From positions 1 to 11,664 of the forward strand of contig JAJDDL010000187.1 in the NCBI GenBank assembly GCA_029260335.1: a stretch of DNA of 11,664 nucleotides, given 5' to 3'. Numbering within the stretch: position 1 is the first letter of the stretch; every line of letters begins with the position of its first letter. The notes under the pieces were generated by a model that was given only the letters and a program-made list of their open reading frames with translations, ran no database searches and was not told where the DNA came from. Made by a program: the position numbers and the translations under genes. Below are positions 7,244-11,664 of this stretch, piece by piece. The DNA comes from Phycisphaerales bacterium (lineage in GTDB: Bacteria; Planctomycetota; Phycisphaerae; Phycisphaerales; UBA1924).

Positions 7244-7885
7244 TCAGCCCTTCGGCCTCGCCTCGACCGAGATCAGGATTCCGACGTTGTTGCCCAGCGC
7301 TCCGCCGTCGCCGCCATCGGACGCGACGTATTTGGTCATCCCGAACTCAGAACGCTTGAACTCAAAGCTCGCCTCGAAGGCGACTAGCGGGCCTTGAAAA
7401 TCACCCTCGCCGAGCCAAAGAAGTTCGGCTTCCACGGGCTTGGTAACCCCGTGGAGCGTCAGGTCGCCTTTGAGCACGAACTTGTCGCCCTCGTTCGCTT
7501 CGATCGACGTGCTCTTGAACGTCGTCGTCGGGAACTGCGCGACATTGAAGAAATCCGCGGTGCGCAGGTGCCGATCTCGCCCGGCGTTGCCTGTGTCCAC
7601 GCTCGCATTGTCGATCACAAACTCGAACGAGCCCGCCGAGGGATTCTCAGGGTCGAAGCTGAACGTGCTCTTCTCGACATCGATCTTGTTGAACCTGCCG
7701 TAGAAGTTGGTCGCTCCGCCGTGCTTGAGCCGGAACATCACGGTTGAATGTGACGCGTCCACCTTGTAGCTCGCTCCGCTCCGCTCCGCCCGCCCAGCCT
7801 CAGCGTCTGGAAGCGTCGCCGCTCCTGCCAAAGCCAACCCGCTGATGCCCGCAAGAGACCAAAGAACCACTTTGTTCAGACCCAT
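7244..7885 (-). CDS. YceI family secreted protein
   Basis: Predicted periplasmic beta-barrel of the YceI family; structurally known relatives bind polyisoprenoid or amide lipids in a lipocalin-like pocket. 213 residues from ATG 7885, with a strong AAGGAG 6 bases upstream on the minus strand. Residues 1-30 form a Sec signal peptide (Lys5, hydrophobic core, probable cleavage after AEA). Family landmarks are YKVDASHSTVMFRLKH (40-55), the conserved NASVDTGNAGRDRHLRTADF segment (93-112) followed by FNVAQFP, KGDLTLHGVTKPVEAEL (139-155) and KRSEFGM (177-183). A Gly-rich stretch near 190-200 (GGDGGALGNN) stands where relatives have a shorter turn. The downstream membrane-protein gene begins one base after the stop, so the pair is likely an operon. 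A functional link, such as lipid or quinone handling in the envelope, is only inferred. Confidence 0.95.
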   Translation of the reverse strand: MGLNKVVLWSLAGISGLALAGAATLPDAEAGRAERSGASYKVDASHSTVMFRLKHGGATNFYGRFNKIDVEKSTFSFDPENPSAGSFEFVIDNASVDTGNAGRDRHLRTADFFNVAQFPTTTFKSTSIEANEGDKFVLKGDLTLHGVTKPVEAELLWLGEGDFQGPLVAFEASFEFKRSEFGMTKYVASDGGDGGALGNNVGILISVEARPKG

Positions 7886-7937
7886 CGAAAACTCCTTGCT
7901 ACTACCCCACCCCGACCTTGTTGCTGTAATCAGACTC

Positions 7938-7949
7938 TTGACCAGTCAA
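7938..7949. promoter_or_regulatory. Inverted repeat upstream of yceI, operator or promoter candidate
   Basis: TTGAC-2-GTCAA is a perfect 5-base inverted repeat lying 52-64 bases before the YceI start. On the minus strand it reads TTGACTGGTCAA, so its first six bases resemble a -35 box (TTGACA). The bases that would hold a -10 box at 15-17 spacing (TACAGC or CAGCAA) match poorly. It could be a regulator half-site pair or coincidence, as 5-base arms are short. Confidence 0.3.
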
Positions 7950-7979
7950 TGTATGGCTATCGCCTGTGCAGGTTGACCC

Positions 7980-7997
7980 GGACACATGAATGTGTCC
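7980..7997. repeat. 7-bp stem hairpin in guaA-yceI spacer
   Basis: GGACACA, loop TGAA, TGTGTCC: a perfect 7-base inverted repeat with a 4-base loop. It begins 34 bases beyond the guaA stop in the direction of guaA transcription. As RNA it would read GGACACAUUCAUGUGUCC, a stable hairpin, but no U tract follows (the next bases are GGGTCAACC), so an intrinsic terminator is not well supported. It may be an mRNA 3'-end stabiliser, a terminator of another type, or a protein site upstream of yceI. Confidence 0.4.
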
Positions 7998-8030
7998 ATG
8001 GCCGGTCGCGGCACGAATGCCAACGAAGGC

Positions 8031-9614
8031 CTACTCCCACTCAATCGTCGCCGGCGGCTTGCTCGAGATGTCGTACACAACCCGATTCACGCCCCGCGCC
8101 TCGTTGATGATCCGTGTCGAGATCCGCGCGAGCACATCGTAAGGAATCCGCGCCCAATCGGCGGTCATGAAGTCCTGGGTCTCGACCGCTCGCACCGCGA
8201 TCGTGTGCTCATACGTCCTGCCGTCGCCCATCACGCCCACGCTCTGGATCGGCAGCAGCACCGCGAACACCTGGCTCGTCTTGCGATAAAGCTCCTCGGA
8301 GATGATCTCCTCGAGCACGATCTCATCGCACTCTCGTACGATCCGCAGGCGCTCAGGGGTGACCTCTCCCAAAACCCGGACTGCAAGCCCGGGCCCTGGG
8401 AACGGATGTCGCCAGACCATCGCCTCGGGCACGCCCAGCACCTCGCCAAGGCGCCGGACCTCATCCTTGAAGAGCTCACGCAACGGCTCGATCAGCGAGA
8501 AGGGCAGATCTTCGGGAAGCCCTCCCACATTGTGATGGAGCTTGATGCCCGCGCTCTTGCCCGAATGACCATGCCCGGACTCGATCACGTCGGGATAGAG
8601 CGTCCCCTGGGCGAGAAACTCCGCGCCTTGAATGCTCTCGGCGGCCTCTCGGAACACTTCGATAAACCGATGCCCGATCCGCCGACGCTTTTCCTGCGGA
8701 TCGATTACTCCCGCAAGGTCTGACAAGAACGCTTCAGACGCGTCCACCACGCGCAGGTCGAGCGCGAAGTGATCTCGGAAGGTCCGGTCCACAAGATCCC
8801 GCTCGTTCTGGCGGAGCAAGCCCGTGTCCACGAACACGCACGAGAGTTGGTCGCCGATTGCGCGATGGAGCAGGGCCGCGGTTACTGCAGAGTCCACGCC
8901 GCCGCTCAAGCCGCAAATGACTCGCCCTGATCCAACCTGCTCACGGATCTTGTCGGCTTGCTCCTCGGCGTAGCTGCTCATGCGCCACGTGCCCGAGCAC
9001 TTGCAGATGTCGTACAAAAAGTTCCGCAGCAGATCCGCGCCGTGGGGTGTGTGGGTCACCTCGGGATGGAACTGCACACCCCAGAACGCCCGATTGCGGT
9101 CTCGCACCGCGGCATGCGGACACGAGTTCGTGCCCGCGATGGTCACCATGCCCGCCGCCGAGAGATCGCTGATCTGATCGCCGTGGCTCATCCATACGGT
9201 TGTCTTGTCCGGCACCGAGGCAAAGAGATCAGTGGTATCAGCGATCTCCAGTGCCGCCCGCCCAAACTCGCGATGCTCGCCTGGCTCGACGTGTGCGCCG
9301 AGGAGCTTGCACGCCAGCTGCATGCCGTAGCAGATCCCAAGCACCGGCACGCCCATGTCCAGGATGCCCGGGTCGCAGTGGGGGGCGCCCTCTTCGAAGA
9401 CGCTCGAGGGCCCGCCGGAGAGCACGATCCCTTTGGGGTTCATCGCCCGCAGCTCGTCCGGCGAGATGTCATGGCGGACCAAGACCGCGTAGACCCCGGC
9501 ATCGCGTATCCGCCGGGCGATGAGCTGGGCCGTCTGGGACCCGAAGTCGAGGATGGGCACCACCTCGTGCCCGCCAACCAACCCTGCATTCTGTGGTGTC
9601 CTGCTGTCGCCCAT
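8031..9614 (-). CDS. guaA: GMP synthase (glutamine-hydrolysing)
   Basis: Cytosolic enzyme of guanine nucleotide synthesis: XMP plus ATP and glutamine gives GMP. 527 residues from ATG 9614, preceded on the minus strand by GGGGAGG ending 3 bases before the ATG. The N-terminal class I glutamine amidotransferase domain shows ILDFGSQTAQLIARRIRD (21-38), the nucleophile Cys95 in GICYGMQ and the His183/Glu185 pair in FHPE. The ATP-pyrophosphatase domain has the P-loop SGGVDS (237-242) and GLLRQNE. The C-terminal dimerisation domain carries RHPFPGPGLAVRVLGE and ends KPPATIEWE, the expected terminus, so the gene is complete. The XMP-site stretch reads GIKLHHNVGGLPED, with Leu where Ser or Thr is usual. 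The 15-residue N-terminus before the amidotransferase domain is slightly longer than in many relatives. guaB is not in the window. It is divergent from the lipoprotein gene, with an 84-base shared spacer. Confidence 0.98.
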   Translation of the reverse strand: MGDSRTPQNAGLVGGHEVVPILDFGSQTAQLIARRIRDAGVYAVLVRHDISPDELRAMNPKGIVLSGGPSSVFEEGAPHCDPGILDMGVPVLGICYGMQLACKLLGAHVEPGEHREFGRAALEIADTTDLFASVPDKTTVWMSHGDQISDLSAAGMVTIAGTNSCPHAAVRDRNRAFWGVQFHPEVTHTPHGADLLRNFLYDICKCSGTWRMSSYAEEQADKIREQVGSGRVICGLSGGVDSAVTAALLHRAIGDQLSCVFVDTGLLRQNERDLVDRTFRDHFALDLRVVDASEAFLSDLAGVIDPQEKRRRIGHRFIEVFREAAESIQGAEFLAQGTLYPDVIESGHGHSGKSAGIKLHHNVGGLPEDLPFSLIEPLRELFKDEVRRLGEVLGVPEAMVWRHPFPGPGLAVRVLGEVTPERLRIVRECDEIVLEEIISEELYRKTSQVFAVLLPIQSVGVMGDGRTYEHTIAVRAVETQDFMTADWARIPYDVLARISTRIINEARGVNRVVYDISSKPPATIEWE

Positions 9615-9698
9615 GGGCCTCCCCGCGTGTAGAAGCGGTTAGGCTAGACCCGCCCCCGAACAAATGTCGCGAATCCAGACCCGGATCGGGCCGATACG
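9615..9698. promoter_or_regulatory. Divergent spacer between guaA and the lipoprotein operon
   Basis: These 84 bases must hold the promoters and leaders for guaA (minus) and for the HEAT/RsbW/STAS operon (plus), unless one lies within a gene. A short inverted repeat CCCG-GAT-CGGG sits at 9680-9690, just before the lipoprotein start. No convincing -35/-10 pair is visible on either strand, and the spacer is too short for a known purine riboswitch plus promoter on the guaA side. Confidence 0.3.
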
Positions 9699-10097
9699 AT
9701 GATCCAGATGGCTGATCGTGCTTGTTCGAGCATCCTGTGGCGCTCCGCTTTGCCTCTTGTCGTGACGGCTGGTGCCGTGAATCTCCCGGGCTGCGCCTCG
9801 GCTTTGCCCGTCGGATTCGAGGAGGAGGCTCCCGACGGCAGGATTCATGCCATCGTGGATACCGCCCGAGATGAGGATTCTTCCAAAATCCCTGATCTGG
9901 TCGCCCAACTCGATTCTGACGACCCCGCCGTACGCATGTTCGCGATCCGAGCCCTGGAACGGCTGACCGATCAGACGCTCGGTTTTCATCACGCCGACGC
10001 CCCCCTGGATCGTGAGCAGGCGATCGAGCGATGGGTGCGATGGCTTGCGGGCGATCCCGAGCCCCAGGGCCTCGCGGTCGAGGGGCGAGCACCATGA
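9699..10097 (+). CDS. Small HEAT-repeat putative lipoprotein
   Basis: 132-residue protein of unknown function. The N-terminus has a basic/polar start, a hydrophobic run SALPLVVTAGAVN and LPGC with Cys32, which fits a lipoprotein signal although Pro at -2 is unusual. After an acidic linker, residues about 58-90 resemble one HEAT-type helical repeat (SSKIPDLVAQLDSDDPAVRM, then FAIRALERLTDQ), followed by a third helix REQAIERWVRWLAG (105-118). This short HEAT form is known to me from planctomycete-type proteins. ATG 9708 is an alternative start; neither start has a strong ribosome site. Its stop overlaps the next gene's ATG (ATGA at 10094-10097), so it belongs to the same operon as the RsbW-like ATPase. 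A membrane-anchored scaffold or sensor for that switch is conjecture. Confidence 0.75.
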   Translation: MIQMADRACSSILWRSALPLVVTAGAVNLPGCASALPVGFEEEAPDGRIHAIVDTARDEDSSKIPDLVAQLDSDDPAVRMFAIRALERLTDQTLGFHHADAPLDREQAIERWVRWLAGDPEPQGLAVEGRAP

Positions 10098-10555
10098 GCA
10101 AGCCCCTGATTCGTCTGGAACTCACCAGCGACCCGAGGATTCTCAGCGGCGTCCGCGAGTTGGTTGTCGCCATTGCCCTCCGATTGGATTTCGACAAAAC
10201 CTCTGCCGACCAGATCGCCCTGGCGGTCGATGAGGCCATCGCCAATGTCATCTGCCATGGCTACGCCCGCGAGCCCGGCAATCCCATCTGGATTAGCATC
10301 CAAGAGGGGCCGGGCGATGAGCCCGCGATCAAGATCGTTATCGAGGATGAAGCAACGCCCGTTGAATGTGAGAACATCAAGGGACGCGATTTGGACAAAG
10401 TCCGCCCAGGCGGACTCGGGGTCCACATCATCAACGAGATCATGGACGACGTCGTATATGAACAACGCGGCGACGTCGGCATGCGTCTCACCATGACCCG
10501 TGCGGGAAACCGTGCTCTCAACAGTCCCACTGCCAAGCAGAAAGACGCACAATGA
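10094..10555 (+). CDS. RsbW/SpoIIAB-like ATP-binding anti-sigma factor or serine kinase
   Basis: GHKL-type ATPase (HATPase_c_2) of the partner-switching class: relatives bind sigma factors or other targets and phosphorylate a STAS antagonist on serine. The start is ATG 10094, not the upstream in-frame ATG 10031, because GAGGGG precedes it, it overlaps the previous stop as ATGA, and the preceding residues lack family character. 153 residues. The N box is AVDEAIANVICHGY (Glu47, Asn51, His55). The G1 region reads IEDEATPVE (83-91), with Ala where Gly is usual. The G2 lid is RPGGLGVHIINEIMDDVVYE (104-123). The C-terminus is a short polar tail. It is cytosolic. Its stop overlaps the STAS gene start (ATGA at 10552-10555), a tight pairing that strongly suggests the STAS protein is its partner. 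The sigma factor or other target is not in the window. Confidence 0.92.
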   Translation: MSKPLIRLELTSDPRILSGVRELVVAIALRLDFDKTSADQIALAVDEAIANVICHGYAREPGNPIWISIQEGPGDEPAIKIVIEDEATPVECENIKGRDLDKVRPGGLGVHIINEIMDDVVYEQRGDVGMRLTMTRAGNRALNSPTAKQKDAQ

Positions 10556-10902
10556 GCGAAGGCCACGGTTTACAGGTTGATATCAGCGAGCGCGACGGTG
10601 TCGCCGTGCTCGCTCCCAAGGGCGATGTGGATATGAGCGCGTCGCCCAATCTCCGTGCCAGTCTCAGGCCCCTGGTTGCCAAGGACAAGTCTCGACTGAT
10701 CATCGATTTGTCGGGCGTGCCTTACATGGATAGCTCCGGCGTCGCGACGCTCGTCGAGGCCATGAAACTCGTCCGCAATCACAAGGGCTCACTCGCGCTC
10801 TGTGGCATGAACGATCGGGTCCGGGGCATCTTCGAGATCGCCCGCCTCGATCAGTACTTTGCCATCCACGACTCCATCGACTCGGCAATCGCCCAGTTCT
10901 GA
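10552..10902 (+). CDS. STAS domain anti-sigma factor antagonist
   Basis: 116-residue single STAS domain of the SpoIIAA/RsbV type. The opening VAVLAPKGDVDMSASPNLRA (17-36) is the usual beta strands plus helix. IIDLSGVPYMDSSGVATLVE (50-69) holds the phosphorylation loop; by alignment with SpoIIAA (MDSSG, Ser58) the phosphoacceptor is Ser61. The remainder (GSLALCGMNDRVRGIFEIAR) matches the C-terminal strand and helix. In the partner-switch model the unphosphorylated form binds the upstream ATPase and frees its target. The ATGA overlap with that gene supports pairing. However, mlaE follows in the same frame after 18 bases, and Mla transporters use a STAS subunit (MlaB), so a role as transporter subunit is an alternative. 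The intact DSSG loop favours a regulated, phosphorylatable protein. Confidence 0.94.
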   Translation: MSEGHGLQVDISERDGVAVLAPKGDVDMSASPNLRASLRPLVAKDKSRLIIDLSGVPYMDSSGVATLVEAMKLVRNHKGSLALCGMNDRVRGIFEIARLDQYFAIHDSIDSAIAQF

Positions 10903-10920
10903 TCGCGCCCGCAAACTCCC

Positions 10921-11664
10921 ATGGCATCACCCGCCCGCATCCTGACCAATGGCCTCGTGCTGCCCGTGCGATTGAGCGCATACGTGGGCAGGCGTGCCTT
11001 TGACGTGCTGGATCACATCGGTGATTCCATGGATATCTTCTGGCGGGCCTTCAACATAATCATCAATGCCTGCCTCCTCCGACGCACGCGGCTGGGTAAG
11101 AACGCCGTCGTCAATCAGGTCATCCGCGTTGGCGTCCGATCGATCTTCATAGTCTCGCTTGTCTCCGGCGCGGTCGGGCTCATCCTCTCGCTCCAACTCT
11201 CGCCGCCACTGGATGACTTCGGCAGGCGGGATCTGGTCGCCAATATCATCGGGGTCGCGGTCCTCCGAGAACTCGGCCCGCTAATCGGCGCGATCGTCCT
11301 CACGGGCTTCGCCGGCGCTTCGATCACAGCCGAGATCGGCACGATGGTCGTCTCTGAGGAGATCGAAGCGCTCGAGGCCCATGCGCTCAACCCGATCCGT
11401 TTCCTCGTCGTTCCGCGACTGCTCGCTTCGGTCCTGTCGATGACGGCATTGGCGGTGATTGCCGACGTTGTTGCGGTTACCGCGGCTATCGGTATCTCTA
11501 TCACCGTTCTCGACATCCCCTATGCCATCTTCATGGACAACATGCTCGATCAGGTCAAACTGGTCGACTTCTTGACCGGCGTGGTCAAGGGCTGTGTCTT
11601 CGGCACGCTCATTGGCCTCATCGCATGCGTCAACGGCCTGCGGGTCACCGGCGGAGCCGCGGGC
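10921..11664 (+). CDS. mlaE: MlaE-type ABC transporter permease, 3' partial
   Basis: Inner-membrane permease of the Mla/MlaE family, which moves phospholipids or other lipids between membranes with an MlaF-type ATPase and MCE (MlaD) proteins. Translation from ATG 10921 stays open to the window end (248 residues visible); comparison with the usual length suggests a few tens of residues are missing. An amphipathic N-terminus (MASPARILTNGLVLP) precedes hydrophobic helices around 68-92, 107-133, 165-194 and 215-240. The diagnostic core is VLRELGPLIGAIVLTGFAGA (114-133), then EIGTMVVSEEIEALEAHALN (138-157) and PIRFLVVPRLLAS, the latter including the EAL coupling region. No clear Shine-Dalgarno sequence is seen in the 18-base gap after the STAS stop, so coupling to STAS translation is likely. 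Genes for MlaF and MlaD would be expected to the right, beyond the window. Confidence 0.95.
   Translation, partial: MASPARILTNGLVLPVRLSAYVGRRAFDVLDHIGDSMDIFWRAFNIIINACLLRRTRLGKNAVVNQVIRVGVRSIFIVSLVSGAVGLILSLQLSPPLDDFGRRDLVANIIGVAVLRELGPLIGAIVLTGFAGASITAEIGTMVVSEEIEALEAHALNPIRFLVVPRLLASVLSMTALAVIADVVAVTAAIGISITVLDIPYAIFMDNMLDQVKLVDFLTGVVKGCVFGTLIGLIACVNGLRVTGGAAG

Noticed and set aside
7773..7788. Three tandem GCTCC units within the YceI gene
   Set aside because: Three copies are too few to suggest phase variation. They encode the linker after the signal peptide.
7986..8723. 245-residue open frame on the plus strand
   Set aside because: Antisense to the 3' part of guaA, which is a full canonical GMP synthase.
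9615..9698. Purine-type riboswitch ahead of guaA
   Set aside because: The leader is at most 84 bases and shared with a divergent gene. I see no conserved purine-aptamer core or terminator arm.
10031..10093. Upstream 21-residue extension of the RsbW-like ATPase (ATG 10031)
   Set aside because: The extension is Arg/Gly-rich low-complexity sequence within the lipoprotein gene. ATG 10094 has a better ribosome site and the ATGA overlap.
11115..11516. 133-residue open frame on the minus strand
   Set aside because: Antisense to mlaE, whose conserved core is unmistakable; Ser/Thr-rich shadow frame.

Overview
The window is about 11.7 kb of GC-rich bacterial chromosome. It is densely coding, with no gene-free stretch longer than about 225 bases, and I see no RNA genes, CRISPR or mobile elements. 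The protein mix suggests a member of the Planctomycetota, perhaps a Phycisphaerae-like lineage: a TPR-sulfotransferase fusion, a small HEAT-type lipoprotein next to an RsbW-like ATPase and a STAS protein, a long iron-type solute-binding protein, YceI and MlaE. That placement is inferred from gene style only. The MlaE permease and YceI protein fit a cell with an outer membrane.

Left part (1-4718, all + strand): a periplasmic solute-binding protein whose start lies left of the window, then pyruvate kinase (pyk) 28 bases later, then a 493-residue protein joining N-terminal TPR repeats to a PAPS-dependent sulfotransferase domain. The sulfotransferase gene converges, with only 6 bases between stop codons, on the next block.

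Middle part (4725-9614, all - strand): a PAS-LuxR-type regulator without a receiver domain, a RimJ/RimL-like GNAT acetyltransferase, an unrecognised polytopic membrane protein with an N-terminal four-cysteine zinc ribbon, a secreted YceI-family protein whose stop is one base from the membrane-protein start, and guaA (GMP synthase). Reading in the direction of transcription the order is guaA, yceI, zinc-ribbon membrane protein, GNAT, luxR. Two inverted repeats lie between guaA and yceI.

Right part (9699-end, + strand, divergent from guaA): a HEAT-type putative lipoprotein, an RsbW/SpoIIAB-like ATPase and a STAS protein chained by two ATGA start/stop overlaps, followed 18 bases later by an MlaE-type lipid ABC transporter permease that runs off the right edge. 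The cluster joins a partner-switching pair (kinase/anti-sigma plus antagonist) to a lipid-transport operon. The STAS protein could serve the switch, the transporter (as MlaB does) or both, and this is the most interesting point in the window. Most of the other genes are ordinary housekeeping or accessory functions.
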